DNA of 64,000 bases from the NCBI GenBank assembly GCA_037447655.1, contig JBBHKE010002557.1, forward strand, positions 124,001 through 188,000, read 5' to 3'. This document shows positions 35,669 through 47,743 of this stretch, piece by piece. Made by a program: the position numbers and the translations under genes. The DNA comes from Zygnema cylindricum. Its lineage: Eukaryota; Streptophyta; Zygnematophyceae; Zygnematales; Zygnemataceae. Numbering within the stretch: the stretch's first letter is position 1; each line of letters starts with the position of its first letter. A model generated the notes under the pieces. The model was not told where the DNA came from and did not search any database. It was given only the letters and a program-made list of their open reading frames with translations.

Positions 35669-35890
35669 TGCACCGTGTATCACTATTAGTGCTGATATTT
35701 ATTTCGTGTCTTAAAACTTGTTTTCTTCGTACACACATGTCGGATAGTAGATCTGACGGTTGCGATTGAATTATATGATTCTTAGCTATCGATAAGCGGT
35801 CTCAGAATGAAAATCGGACGAATGTGTACGGAGAAAAAATGTTTTAAGAAGCGAAAAAAGTTATCAACACTAATAGCGATGCACGGTGCA
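35669..35890. mobile_element. MITE of the CACCG family (222 bp)
   Basis: TGCACCGTGTATCACTATTAGTG at the left; the right-end reverse complement is TGCACCGTGCATCGCTATTAGTG. It has the same subterminal words as the TA-flanked MITEs, but TG/CA flanks instead of TA, probably through later mutation. Confidence 0.6.
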
Positions 35891-38118
35891 CTGAATTAAT
35901 TAAAGCCGGCAGAGCCGAAAGTACTCTGCCGAATTTGTCGTTTCCAAAATAAGCTTGAAGTTAGATGCAGTCTCCATCCGTACTGGAGATGACTAAGCCA
36001 TCAATGCGGTCATCCGGCATTAAGACAAAGGAAAGTACGACTTGCCTCTACCCTCCTCCGCCGTACAGATTTGCTAATATTGTACAAACCTAGTACAGAC
36101 TCAAGACAAATACGTTTGACTTTGAGGGTGTGCCCGTGTATTAAACCTTAAGGGTTTTTTTGTCGTTTTTTTTCAAAATTTGTTACGCACCGACAAAATC
36201 ATTTGGCCTATTGAAAAAATATAGAAACCACAGTACAACGAAGGTCATCTTGATACTTTGATCGTACACCGTGAATCGTTTATAGTGTTAAGCAATTATT
36301 AAACAATTAGTAAATAAACAATAAGTGTATGGAATTCTATTTTAAGTTCTAGGGCCAAACCCCAACAAATAATTAACGCTGAGGGTGAACTTCCATTTAG
36401 AGGAAAAGTGGGGTTGTTTACTCGACGCCTTTACAATTCTTACAGATTTGTACCAATTATTTTTTTTGTCAGATGAAACATGTTTACTTTGATGGCTCCA
36501 ATATTATTAGGCTTAAGTATCGACCGTTGGATTTTTCACTTTTTTGGATTAGCGAAGCAATCGCTCACATCGTCCAGTTTGAAGAGCGACTCTTCGGCGA
36601 GGAGAGTTTCTTCAGACTGGTCGCGTACCATTGGTACACGTGAATAGTAAAAAAACATCCACCAGTAATAGGCGATGAGAATCGAACACGTCGTACACGC
36701 CATGTGCCTTCGGCTATGTTAAATATAGATCAGGTGCTCCCAGAGATGCTCACACGTCATAAATCAAATCTCACAGCGGAAGCTTAAATACACACCTTCT
36801 CCATATAAAACACTTACATCTCACAAGATATCATGTCGGCCAAATACCAATATATTAAGCCGAAGCTTTCTTAATAACAACCTCTCTTCCTTCTTCCCTC
36901 AAATCATCTTTTATCTCTACATCTTAATGTGTCACTCCTTAAGTCACATAATGCATCTCTACCCAGAGTGCATGATGCATCTCCCCAGACTGCATACTAA
37001 ACTGATGGAAAACACTCACCAATAATACCTTCTTAACACCGACAACTAATGACCACTTACTCCACTAACTGAAAACAGACGAGGGCGCCGAAGTCCACAT
37101 GCGGACGTGCGCCTAATAAAAACATTCAACCGCCAAAACAAAGTGACACGCACTAAAATGCACTAGACACGTAAAATGAACTAGACACGTATAGCGCACT
37201 AAATAACACAGTCACCAGTGACACGACCAAACTGAACCATCATGCACAAATTATCTATGTACCGGCTGGTACTAAACCGCCGTACATTGAATGAACCAAA
37301 AGTACTCCGATGCAAATCGCGAAACCATACTCAAGATCGAATCGCGCCACGCGAACCAAAACATCAACGAACTCGCGGACGACCAATTCTCCACATATCA
37401 ACCGCCGATTCTTCCAATAATCATAACAGTTACAACCTCTTTGAATACCCTTAAGGAAGTTCGCAGCCTGCAGTGAACCTTTCTGGAACTAATGCCCTCT
37501 GTGCTTCCCCAATGCAGATCTGTCTCTTTGCTGTATGCGTCACAATGCCACGAGAACGAGGAGTTAAGCCTCCCTAAGGCAATTTGAGAAGGACATTGAA
37601 GATTGGTCGGATATCACCGAAGGAGAAGTACATTGTACTTTATGGTATTAACTCCAGAGATCGTCGGCTTGTCAAATGCTAGAAATATGGCCCACATTAT
37701 CCCCATATTAAAAAGTCCGGAATCAAACATTTTCTGCATGTGTTTTTTTGTTTTTTGCCATTACTCTTAACTACACATTGCCAATTCTTAAGAGTAATGC
37801 CCAACTTTTTAAGCGAAGATTACCCTTTGATTTACGCGCCCTTCGTCTGTGTATTAGTTCCTTTCGCATTGTGCTTCCGTTTTGCCGGCTTCCCTCTGCA
37901 AATAGTTTTCAGTTTTGGCTTTGTCGTTTATTTTTTTGGATAGATAAAGGCTTTACTCTTTATATATATTATATTCAATAAATTATAAATATTATCAATA
38001 ATTCTTTGTTCAATCTTTATTTTTCAATATTTACTAATTAAGAAATAATATTAAAATGTTGAAAATTAAACCATTTTAAATTGTATTAATTAAAAAAAAG
38101 GGGCGACGAACTTACGAA
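35891..38118. other. Intergenic DNA, no gene recognised
   Basis: A solitary MITE end TACACCGTGAATCGTTTATAGTG lies at about 36264. The section 36650-37650 is less AT-rich, but its ORFs (for example 37291-37476) match no family I know; an old retroelement remnant is possible. An imperfect inverted word GAGTAATG/CATTACTC lies near 37760-37800. Confidence 0.35.
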
Positions 38119-38192
38119 GGCCTGTTAGCTCAGCTGGTTAGAGCGTGGTGCTAATAACGCCAAGGTCACAGGTTCGATCCCTGTACAGGCCA
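38119..38192 (+). tRNA. tRNA-Ile (anticodon AAT)
   Basis: 74 nt, full cloverleaf: acceptor GGCCTGT/ACAGGCC, D-stem GCTC/GAGC with loop AGCTGGTTA, anticodon stem TGGTG/CGCCA (one G-C/T-type imperfect pair) with loop CTAATAA, T-stem ACAGG/CCTGT with loop TTCGATC, and discriminator A. There is no intron and no encoded CCA. A and B box promoters (TAGCTCAGCTGG, GGTTCGATCC) are intact. The nearest T-run downstream is weak (CTTTTA near 38206). Confidence 0.96.
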
Positions 38193-38271
38193 AATATTTC
38201 CAAATACTTTTAGCGCGGGTCAAACTGTCGAACGCACGAATACACGAATAAGTCCCGGCGGTAGCCATTTG

Positions 38272-38988
38272 ACCTTTGAAGTAAACTCTTATTGGTGTGG
38301 ATAAATAGTGATAGTAACACCTTGTAAGTAGTGTTCCTATAACAAGCCACTTTACAAAACACGACTTCATGTAGCTAATTTTAAAACAGTTTTTACGTAA
38401 ATATTCCTTCAATCTGTTTAACTAGTTCCAAACAAATTTCAATGTTATATAATCTTTGCCTTTTTAAGCCTTCTTTATTGCCTTCCAAGGATGCAATAAT
38501 ATTCCATTTTCTCATGTCCTCTATTTGCTAAGCTGAGAATAGTGTCCAACAATGGATGTTTTTTTTTTTAGTAATGGAAACTGTGACTTGCAATTAAACT
38601 AATAATTAGCCTGGGGTTTATATGTGTTATTAATTCTAATCCCCTTCACATGGCTGGTCCTGAATGGTTTAAAGAAAAAGTATTAAGAGAGGTAGACCAA
38701 AGAGAAACCGGCACCAAATTGGTGTCATCGATGCTAATAACGATTCAAATTGTAGCCAAATTTTACACCGGGCAAGAACATTAGATGCATTATTTGCTGC
38801 TCCTTGAAATGCTATGTTCTGAGTATCTCGATACTAATTATAGCAGTTAGGTGACCATTTTCATTACAACGAAACAAAAATCCTTCTTTAACAAAGTCAA
38901 AACAACTAGTTTCAATAAAATGCTTTAACAGGGCAGATACATTCAAGGATCGTTGATTTGGTCCACAAATAATCGGCCAGTTCTAATG
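38272..38988. repeat. 717-bp duplicated segment, copy 1 (ends at the N gap)
   Basis: From ACCTTTGAAGTAAACTC to CCAGTTCTAATG, nearly identical to 39378-40093. It ends exactly where the 10-N gap begins. Confidence 0.9.
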
Positions 38989-38998
38989 NNNNNNNNNN
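38989..38998. other. Assembly gap (10 N)
   Basis: Ten N, a conventional placeholder; the real size is unknown. Confidence 0.99.
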
Positions 38999-39418
38999 GG
39001 TGTGGTTATTCTCAAATGAAGTTTCCAATAGTGACAAATAGGTGTGGTTATTCTCAAATGAAGTTTCCAGTTTACCGATGGCGGCCCTGAATAAGCACAT
39101 AAGCACATAAGCACGCAAGCTGTCAACCTTTGAAGTAAACTCTTATTGGTGTGGATAAACAGTGATAACCTTTGAAGTAAACTCTTATTGGTGTGGATAA
39201 ACAGTGATAACCTTTGAAGTAAACTCTTATTGGTGTGGATAAACAGTGATAACCTTTGAAGTAAACTCTTATTGGTGTGGATAAACAGTGATAATCTTTG
39301 AAGTAAACTCTTATTGGTGTGGATAAACAGTGATAACCTTTGAAGTAAACTCTTATTGGTGTGGATAAACAGTGATAACCTTTGAAGTAAACTCTTTTTG
39401 ATGTGGATAAATAGTGAA
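38999..39418. repeat. 42-bp minisatellites
   Basis: Two copies of a 42-bp unit (GGTGTGGTTATTCTCAAATG...) at 38999-39071. After a short spacer come seven copies of another 42-bp unit (AACCTTTGAAGTAAACTCTT...) from 39125, with starts every 42 bp. The last unit is diverged and leads into the second copy of the duplicated segment. Confidence 0.9.
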
Positions 39419-40093
39419 AATAACACCTTGTAAGTAGTGTTCCTATAACAAGCCACTTTACAAAACACGACTTCATGTAGCTAATTTTAAAACAGTTTTT
39501 ACGTAAATATTCCTTCAATCTGTTTAACCAGTTCCAAACAAATTTCAATGTTATATAATCTTTGCCTTTTTAAGCCTTCTTTATTGCCTTCCAAGGATGC
39601 AATAATATTCCATTTTCTCATGTCCTCTATTTGCTAAGCTGAGAATAGTGTCCAACAATGGATGTTTTTTTTTTAGTAATGGAAACTGTGACTTGCAATT
39701 AAACTAATAATTAGCCTGGGGTTTATATGTGTTATTAATTCTAATCCCCTTCACATGGCTGGTCCTGAATGGTTTAAAGAAAAAGTATTAAGAGAGGTAG
39801 ACCAAAGAGAAACCGGCACCAAATTGGTGTCATCGATGCTAATAACGATTCAAATTGTAGCCAAATTTTACACCGGGCAAGAACATTAGATGCATTATTT
39901 GCTGCTCCTTGAAATGCTATGTTCTGAGTATCTCGATACTAATTATAGCAGTTAGGTGACCATTTTCATTACAACGAAACAAAAATCCTTCTTTAACAAA
40001 GTCAAAACAACTAGTTTCAATAAAATGCTTTAACAGGGCAGATACATTCAAGGATCGTTGATTTGGTCCACAAATAATCGGCCAGTTCTAATG
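39378..40093. repeat. 717-bp duplicated segment, copy 2
   Basis: Same as 38272-38988 with few differences (for example the T-run near 39666 and AACCAGTT for AACTAGTT). After it the sequence is unique. Confidence 0.9.
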
Positions 40094-40717
40094 TGGTCAG
40101 ACTCCCCTTTGTTAACCTTTCACCATTTCAACACACTATTCATTGATCTGCCCTTATAATGCCACACTGATCTTGATAAATATATAACTCTCTGATATTA
40201 AGATAACAATTAATCATTTCATTTGATTTCATGTTCTTACAGGATGAGCTACAAAGCTTGTAAAGTCAACGACAGAGCAATACACTAACTTTACCTCTGA
40301 CTAATGTTTCCCTTACAAACAAAATATATGACCATTTACACTATTTTTTCGGGCCCACACGATAATCATCAATACGCAAGAATCTCTCAAGTATCATACA
40401 CGACAAATTTAACAACCTTATTACAAATAGTTGAAACTGTAAATCCGGCAATCAGGTGTATCAATTAATTGTTTTCCACATTTTCACAGAATGAGAACTA
40501 ATTAAGACTGCATAAAGGAACACTTGAAAAAAAAAAATCCTCATTCGTACACATCCCTCAAAACGAGCAAAACCCTTGAACTGAAAGACGAGAAAAATAC
40601 ATCTATCCTTTGTTTTTATGTACAGCAAGTAGCCCCACATTCATAAAATTATAAAAGTTAAAGACGACAACGATATAACAACAACTAGTGGAATAACACT
40701 CTACAAAAATGTCGACA
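40094..40717. other. Downstream region of the F-box/kelch gene
   Basis: No ORF with features. The part next to 40718 should contain the 3' UTR of the minus-strand gene, but I cannot fix its end. Confidence 0.4.
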
Positions 40718-43243
40718 CTACAAATAGACCACAGCACTCTGAGGTCTAACAGGAGGATAAGGCATACGAGCCAATTGAAACCAAGTCTCTCCTTCTACTC
40801 CATCAGGATTAAACATCAACATGGGCTGCGAAAGACGCCATAGACCAAAAACTTCCCATATTCCCATCTTTCTCTCTTGACTTCCCACAATGTACAATCG
40901 ATTGTCTACACTCACACAAGAAGGACACAATTTGGGTACTCGAGGAACAGGATTAAACGTTGTCCAGACATCCCAACGACTGTTTGAGACAATCGTTGTT
41001 GACTCTCTCCCATTTTCAGCCAGTTCTTGACGATTCACTGACCTTTCTAAACCATTTCCCCTCTGAGATCCATTAGGAAAACCGACATTCACCAAAATAT
41101 TTCTTTCCTCGGAGGTTTTCAGACTTTCCTCGATATCGGTGAAATAATCGAGGCTGAAGTGATTAGATGGGGGATTGCGTGAAAGCATTAACTGCCCTCC
41201 TAAGCCCCATGAAGGTTTTAACATACTCAGCCCAGCGAATAAAACTAACATGTTTTTCAATACGGCAGTTCCAAAACCTCTACGAAATGATGGTCCCGGA
41301 CCAGGTCCGGCTTTCCTCCACCTCCCCTTTTCAGGATTATAACAAAATACAGCGCCCTTGTCATCAACATATTTTCCATCGGAATCTACACCCCCAAATC
41401 CACGCCCTAATACAACAAATTCACCATTCACAGCCTGTCCTTGGCAAGACACTTCGTCCGGAAAATAAATACCTTCTGGTAGAGGTCGAATTAATTTCCA
41501 CGTGTCGTTTGTGAGATCGTAAACCTCTGCCGTTGAAAGAGCCTTTGGAAAACGTTTGTCATTTTTTTGTAAATCTCCCCAAAGACTTACAGGGACAGAA
41601 GGTTGGGACTGAGGAACCACAGAGCTTCTTCTCCCACCAAACCGATTGTGAAAACCATCATATTGCCTTCGATTAACCTCCACTGTAGTCGTGACAACAG
41701 GATATGTAGCTACCGATTCCAAATTCAAAATTTTATCCTTTTCTTTGTCTTGACCCTCACCAAGACCTGTTAGTAGATTCTCTTTCCACGAACTCTCAGC
41801 TTTGAAATTGACACAACTTGATAACTGATTTTCCTCCTTACTCGTGTACATATGTACGTCGGTCTTTACAATTTCTGTATCTCGAGAACTAGAACTAGAA
41901 TTGAAGTCAGTCACGGTAGATTCTTCCTGTTCGTCGAGAGCCCTACAGGACCCTCCAGCTACATATATTTTGCCTCCTAAAACTGCACAGGCAAAACTTG
42001 CTCTCGCATGATTCATAGAAGCAACTTTTCTCCAACCATTTTGCAACGGGCAGTAAACGAAAACGTCAGATGAGGATTTCCATGTGTACATATTAAGACT
42101 CTCGTCAAATTGCCAACATCGACCACCCAAAAGGTACAGTTTTCCTCCAACACTTGCACAACAAAACGCTGAACGTCGCCCAGGATGATGACCAGATTCA
42201 GGAGAAGACTTTGTTGATGATATTTCCCTCCAAATGTTTGAATTAACATTATAAAAAGAACTGCGAACGGATGGTAATACAGTGTTCACGGCTTCGGCTA
42301 TCGGGGGATCGGGATCTTCAGTGACCTGGAGATGCAAACTCTTCAGTCTTAAGACACATTTTTTTTGTTTGTATCTCACCAAATTTTAAATATCTCAACA
42401 AATATAGTAGCCTGTATCGTACATGTCCAGAAACTAAGATATCCGGGGTTATCTTGCAAAAAACTAAAATGCACATTGCTAGTGTTAAACATTTATCGGG
42501 CACTAAAAGGTCTTTAACTTTATTTTCAACAGATGACTTCCTTTTTGAGGCGAGCAATCGCAAGGAATTGGTCTTACCCTTTGATTGGCACCATTATATT
42601 AAAAAATAGATGAAGTTGTAAAAAAAAAACCTTCAGTTGGAATAAAGTTGAAGACTGGAATTGGTTTTTTTAAATGACGCAATCGAAAGGTAAGACTGTT
42701 ACCTTGCGATTGCTTGCCTCAAAAAGAAAAAGTTGAAGTTAAAGTTGAAGATGTTTTAAAGCCTAAAAAATGTTTGACACTAATAGCGATGGGCAGTGTA
42801 GCATACAATTCCAACTGAACCTTGGGATTCTGATTTTAGCCAGTGATTTTCTAAAATCACAAGTCAACTGGTATTCTATATTCTTGATACTTCCACAGAC
42901 AATAAAAAGACGAATATGAAACTGCTATTGCAATTTGACCAAGGTCGTAATTACATCGGCGCTTTCTTTCAAGTTGAAATCTGAGTGGCATAAAAAAACT
43001 GCTTACATAAAAAATAAACAGGAGAAAAAGTCGATGTTGTACAAAAATGGGCAATGCACATACCTGATCAAAAACCACGATGAAGGGAGTCATTGAAGCT
43101 TTCGACTCTTCCCGCATTTTGTGTAGGCGACTACTGCAAATACTTTCAGACCATTGTTTTGAAACTTGCCTGGCAATTAGTAAATTCTGGAGATTTAACC
43201 TAACAAAAATTCGCAACAAAACATCTTCTGGCAAATTTTCCAT
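40718..43243 (-). CDS. F-box/kelch-repeat protein, two exons (43243-43064, 42325-40718)
   Basis: Exon 1 has 60 codons. Its donor GTATGT pairs with the acceptor TTTGCATCTCCAG, both in phase 0, giving 595 aa. Residues 1-45 are an F-box (LPEDVLLRIFVRLNLQNLL...VSKQW), which in known proteins binds SKP1 of an SCF ubiquitin ligase. Kelch-type blades follow: GRRSAFCCASVGGKLYLLGG (about 109-128), RASFACAVLGGKIYVAGG, a block with STAEVYDLTNDTWKLI, RRGFGTAVLKNMLVLFAG, and LCPSCVSVDNRLYIVG near the end. A Ser/Glu-rich insert separates the second and third blocks. The substrate is unknown. The start is fixed by the F-box at the very N-terminus. Confidence 0.92.
42326..43063 (-). other. Intron 1 of the F-box/kelch gene with foldback and MITE end
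   Basis: 738 bp. It holds an inverted pair: CTTTTTGAGGCGAGCAATCG at about 42541 and its reverse complement near 42707-42726, with matching that extends over about 54 bp per arm. A right end of the CACTG MITE family (TAGCGATGGGCAGTGTA) lies near 42785-42801. Confidence 0.7.
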
Positions 43244-44044
43244 CGTATCACCCTAAACTTTCTGAAACATCAACAAATGTCTGCAAGATGAATCATTGAT
43301 TCCAAACTAAACACACACACAGGCAAAATCGAGGAACGATTTTCATTCTTCCTACCATAGTATCCGATATTTGAGAAGAAGCCAGAACAAAACGCCGCGA
43401 GGAGTAAAAGATTAATCACTTTCACCAATTAGAATGTTACTAAGTCTCCAGAGAGAAAAGTCCTAAAAAAGACCCTAAGGAACCTCTAAAATACCCTTGA
43501 AGAATGGCTGCAGAAACCTGGTTTACGCCGAAAGATGACTTGATTCTTAAGGAAAAAAGGAGGATAGAAGGAGTTAATCCGTGTGTACCCTGACCAAACG
43601 TTCCATAAAAACCTCTCGCATAAACACGTAACCCCGATATGTCCAATCGATGGGAACACTAAGCAAAAGCCTTCGTACTTCTTGTGGTTCCAAAACCTGG
43701 GGATTACACTGCTGTCCAGCTGCCACAGCCCATCCCGGGACTTGAAAGAGAACAACAAAAGAGAACCCCATAGATTTGTAAAACCCTACTCGGTTCCCTC
43801 TTTTCTACAAAGTTGAGAATCCTAATGGCTTACACCATCTAATGGTATGCAAAATGCCATGACAGAAGAGAGAAGCAGGAAAGAAGAGATGAAGGAAGCG
43901 GAGAAAGGGGAAGAAGAGGGCTGTTCTACTGCACCGGGTGAAATACTCCAAAACAATTCCTTTCCTTCAGCCACAATGAGTTGAATTTCTCGGAGAATGT
44001 TTTCCTGCCTTAGTCCACTTATAGCTCAGAATTGCTAAAAATTG
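43244..44044. other. Spacer between the F-box/kelch and LTO1-like genes
   Basis: About 800 bp with no supported coding sequence. It must hold the F-box promoter and 5' UTR and the 3' UTR of the upstream gene, both on the minus strand. ORFs on the minus strand near 43440-43770 lack family features. Confidence 0.45.
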
Positions 44045-46185
44045 TTAAAAATTTAATTCATCCGATGCCTGTGACATAAGGCCAGAATAATGCAAATGTA
44101 CTCCAAGTGTAGCGGAAATGGCTCGAAATTTTGCCCGCAGCAATTCAAGTACAGCCTGCAAATCTTCCTGCAGGGAATCAATTTTCACAAAAAAAAAGTC
44201 CAAAGTTTTATAAAAAGTAAACAAGAAGGATCATGTTTTCCATGTTTTGTTTTTCCAAGATCCCAGTACAAGGAAAGCGTAAAAAAACATAGAGCAAAAT
44301 TAAATTTAAAAACGTTCCCTCACAAAAACATGCTAAAAATCTGAAGGAAACATAAAACTTTTCTACAAAAGCGAAATACATTTGAAAACCGTCAAAGCCA
44401 CTCGAAAACACCAAAATAAGAAAAGAACACGCACACGTGGAAGGCTAAATATGTTGAGACAAATAAATAAGGGAATATTACCTCGGGCTCCAAAAGAGGA
44501 AAAGCTGATAACTGTTCGTCTAACTGCCTGATACTTCGAGCAACTCTGCAACCATGAATTGAAAGACAACTTTCTTAAACCATCAAATCGCAACCGTGAA
44601 TTGAAAAGAACCCTTTGACCAACAGATAGCAGTAAACTCATTCAAAATCCTGCATACTAAGCTAAATTGTTAATGCAATAACTCTCCTTATGCAACACAT
44701 GAGCTACAATCCACTAATAGTAAAAATCAAGGGATTTCCAACCACAAACAAGTTTACTCAAAATATTCTGTACTGCAGTTGTAACTGGCTGAGATATAAA
44801 GACATCCGAAATTTGGAACGACCAAGCAAAACATGTAAGTCTGAAAACCTTGCCAACCGGCTCCATCCCTTTTTCCTACTAGGGCAATTACACATAAGAA
44901 ATTACTGCTGTTACTGGCCAGTAATCGCAGTAGTCTTACAGAAAAATGTACAAATAACATCTTTTTCTGCACAATTACTGCGATTACTAGACAGTTATGC
45001 CAGTAACCGCTCATGTTTGATCACCCTGTAACTGGGGAATTATACGTTCGTTCCGCTCATGTTAGATCACCCTGTAACTGGGGAATTATATGTACGTTAA
45101 AACTGGCGCTACTGGAAAAACAGTACGATTTTGTAAAAATTGTACTGTTTCGGTACAATTATGCTGATTACTGGCCAGTACTGCAAATAATAGTGCACGC
45201 ATAATTATAATTAGCCTATAAGGCATACCAAGGCTTGTAACATCCACAACGTAACATGAATAAACATACAAGTTTCAAATATTAAATCAAACCTGGAAGA
45301 AAAAGCGTTAGGTTCCTTTTCGAGAACTGATTTCCAAACTTCTGTGCAACCCCTGTAGAATCCAACCTCCTCTCCTGCAAAGAGGCCAATGAGTTAAATA
45401 AATAGGTGAGAACAACCAACAAGCTGGGAACACATGGATTGATGACTTGTCTAAGTTTTTAATAAACCAACAAACTTCTAAACTTTCATATTTTCCAACT
45501 TTTTTAGAACATAGCTCAAATTTCTTGCAAAAATCATTGTGAAATTGTATTTAGACACAGATATGTCAAAAGAACAATAAGAAACCGTTTTGAAAATGGT
45601 TAATGACCAGCATGGAAACTTTACAGACAAAAAACCAAAAAAAAAGTAACCAGTTGGTCTACCTGTTTCAAAGCCTGTCTTCAGACCAACGTCACGACCT
45701 TCCTGCTTCCCTGAAAGTAACCCGTCCCTGCAGAAAAAACAAAAAAAAATTCTGGATTGCCTTAAAACTGCCAGTTGGTTTCATCGCCTCGCATACAACA
45801 ACAGACCTACTTGAAAACTACACCGTGAAGCGCTATTCGCGTTAAGAAACACATAGGAAGGGGTTTCTTGAAATGCTTTCAATTCTATATCAGGTCCAAG
45901 CAATGTGGACAAATTGCTACCGCTTATCAAATTGGCATTAAAAAAACAATAGTTAGCGTTATTAAGCTATGTATGTTTAAGGCCCAAGAAAAAACCAGCG
46001 CCAAATTAGTGTTAATAATGCTAATAGCAGTTCACAGTGTAGTGAACGCATTAATACAAAAATAAACAATTCATAACTCACCGATATCCCTCACTGAACC
46101 CTTCGGCGACAAGCTTGCTCTCTAAATCAAAAGCAGAATGGAAAATGTCTTCTTCCACATCGACAGTTTCATGCCTTAATGGCAC
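44045..46185 (-). CDS. LTO1: LTO1/ORAOV1-like protein (Yae1-domain), five coding exons, start codon not located
   Basis: Exons 46185-46082, 45727-45663, 45374-45293, 44545-44482 and 44167-44045 join in frame (phases 2,1,2,0) into 145 codons plus TAA, all with GT-AG borders. The protein opens with DIFHSAFDLESK-type sequence. It then shows ten glycines spaced every four residues (GFSEGYRDGLLSG, KQEGRDVGLKTG, FETGEEVGFYRG), the deca-GX3 motif of the Yae1/Lto1 family, then a C-terminal LELLRAKFRAIS block. In yeast and humans Lto1 with Yae1 adapts the Rli1/ABCE1 apoprotein to the cytosolic Fe-S assembly machinery. The C-terminus is LNF; the known CIA-binding tail is [LIM]-[DES]-[WF], so Asn is a deviation. 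An upstream exon must provide the ATG. Confidence 0.9.
45819..46041. mobile_element. TA-flanked MITE in the LTO1-like intron
   Basis: TACACCGTGAAGCGCTATTCGCG at the left; the right-end reverse complement is TACACTGTGAACTGCTATTAGC. 223 bp, inside the intron between 45728 and 46081. Confidence 0.75.
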
Positions 46186-46325
46186 CTGCAAGGCAAAAGA
46201 AACCAGGGATCAATAACATCCAGGAAATTGACTGTGTTTGTTTCATTCCTCTTGTAGAAGTTAGCCACCCATAATTCTCATAGCATCTACGAAACAATGT
46301 TAACCACAGAATATCCTGCAGTTGC

Positions 46326-46528
46326 TACACTGTGTCGCTATTAGTGTTAATGTTTTCTCTGTCCTATTAACCCGTTTTTCTCCGTGCACGTTTGTCAGAA
46401 TATTGGTTCGATCGTTGTATGGAAAGTTAAGATTGCCTTTCAATTGGCTGTGTCCAAACGAAAATTGGACGTGCGCAATGAAAAAGCGAGACAAAAAAAC
46501 ATTAACACTAACAACAATACACGGAGTA
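46326..46528. mobile_element. TA-flanked MITE (203 bp)
   Basis: TACACTGTGTCGCTATTAGTG at the left; the right-end reverse complement is TACTCCGTGTATTGTTGTTAG. The shared inner words GTGTTAATGTTTT extend the match to about 36 bp with mismatches. Confidence 0.7.
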
Positions 46529-47086
46529 GTTATGAGATGGTGATGTTAAAGAATTGACAGCGATCAACAAGTAAGCATTTATCATCTTCAAAAACATTGC
46601 TAAAAAACAGCCCTGGCCAATTTAGTCAGTTTGTTGCGCTGGTCACATCTCGGCCAATTGCATTCGATCAACAATCACTTCTAACCTAATTCTAGAATAA
46701 AAATGTTCCATGTGACAGACATAGAAAATAAAGTTGTGAGGTGAACATACAGTTATGTGAATAATTGTACCTGTGAATACTAAAAAAAAACAGTACGGAT
46801 TGTACGATTAACCCTAAAAAGGGTGTGAACTTCGATGACTCTGGCTTAAAGAAGACAACAAGGGAATGCTTCACCTTTTGTAAACATTCGCTTCCATGTC
46901 AGGGCAAATGTCCTTCGCACAATTCATGCTTCGATAAACCAATTTCTAAGCTTAAAACTGATGGATTTACATTTAAGTTTAAAACTACCAGAGAACGGCT
47001 CGATTTGAGATTTCAATAATTAGAAAAAAAACCCTCATGGCAAGAGACTCTTTGAGCTTTTTGGCAGCCAAGATGAACTATAAATT

Positions 47087-47323
47087 TACGGCGTGTAATG
47101 TTGTAAGCATTAATGTATTTTTTGCCATTGAAACTCAGTTACTTTATGCACACTTGTTGTGTTAATGCTTTTTTTCCCACTTAAATGAACTTTCTCCGTT
47201 CTCACGTGTCACCAATCGAAAGGTGAGATTCTCAGCTTTCCATCACAACCAACACGCGTGCACAGAGAAAAATGGATTCGAAGGGTGAAAAAAAGAAAAA
47301 TGCTAACAGCAATACACGGTGTA
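47087..47323. mobile_element. TA-flanked MITE (237 bp)
   Basis: Left TACGGCGTGTAATGTTGTAAGCATT; the right-end reverse complement is TACACCGTGTATTGCTGTTAG. Diverged member of the same family. Confidence 0.55.
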
Positions 47324-47668
47324 ATCAAAAGAATACATGCAGCGATAGAAAGTCGGCTATCCTGCTAGACAGAAAGTGGAACGGCCAGGAAGAATACAAC
47401 AAAACATGACGGGACAAGAAAAAAAAAGGAAGGAAAAAAAAGAGATGCAGAATAAGAAGAGAAGATATGGAACAGTAATGCTTGCACAGGGAAAGGTACT
47501 TAAAAAGGAAATGTTCCAACCGAATATTAAAACAAGCCTTTTTAAGGTTTTTAATAAAATAAAAATAAAGAAAGAAAAAAGCCGTGCAAACGCACCTGTG
47601 GTTTTGTGTTTGGAAGGGAGGGGAAGAAAGTCATGCGCGACTGTTTCGGATGATATTCTAGTTGATAC

Positions 47669-47743
47669 TTTTAAATATGGTGGGTAAAAGGAAGGACGAA
47701 ATTTTCTCTTTGTAAAAGAGGACATGGACTGCGACCTTGACAT
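47669..47743 (-). CDS. Possible first coding exon of the LTO1-like gene
   Basis: An ATG at 47743 opens 25 codons (MSRSQSMSSFTKRK...), followed by GTATCA at 47668. Splicing from here to 46185 would be in phase 0. Donor strength is modest and nothing in the short sequence is family-specific, so this is only a candidate. Confidence 0.2.

Noticed and set aside
37291-37476. Possible gag-like ORF of a further retroelement
   Set aside because: No zinc knuckle, LTR pair, PBS or polypurine tract could be found around it.
39125-39418. CRISPR-like array
   Set aside because: The units are contiguous tandem copies with no spacers, and the window is eukaryotic.
38983-39548. Overlapping minus-strand ORFs with LLQRLSLFIHTNKS repeats
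   Set aside because: Products of the 42-bp minisatellite; 42 is a multiple of 3, so all frames without a stop stay open.
47589-47743. Splicing of the LTO1-like first exon at the GTGCG donor after ACCACAG (47588)
   Set aside because: This donor leaves phase 1, which would put the next exon (46185) out of frame and hit a stop within a few codons; the GTATCA donor at 47668 is in phase but weak.
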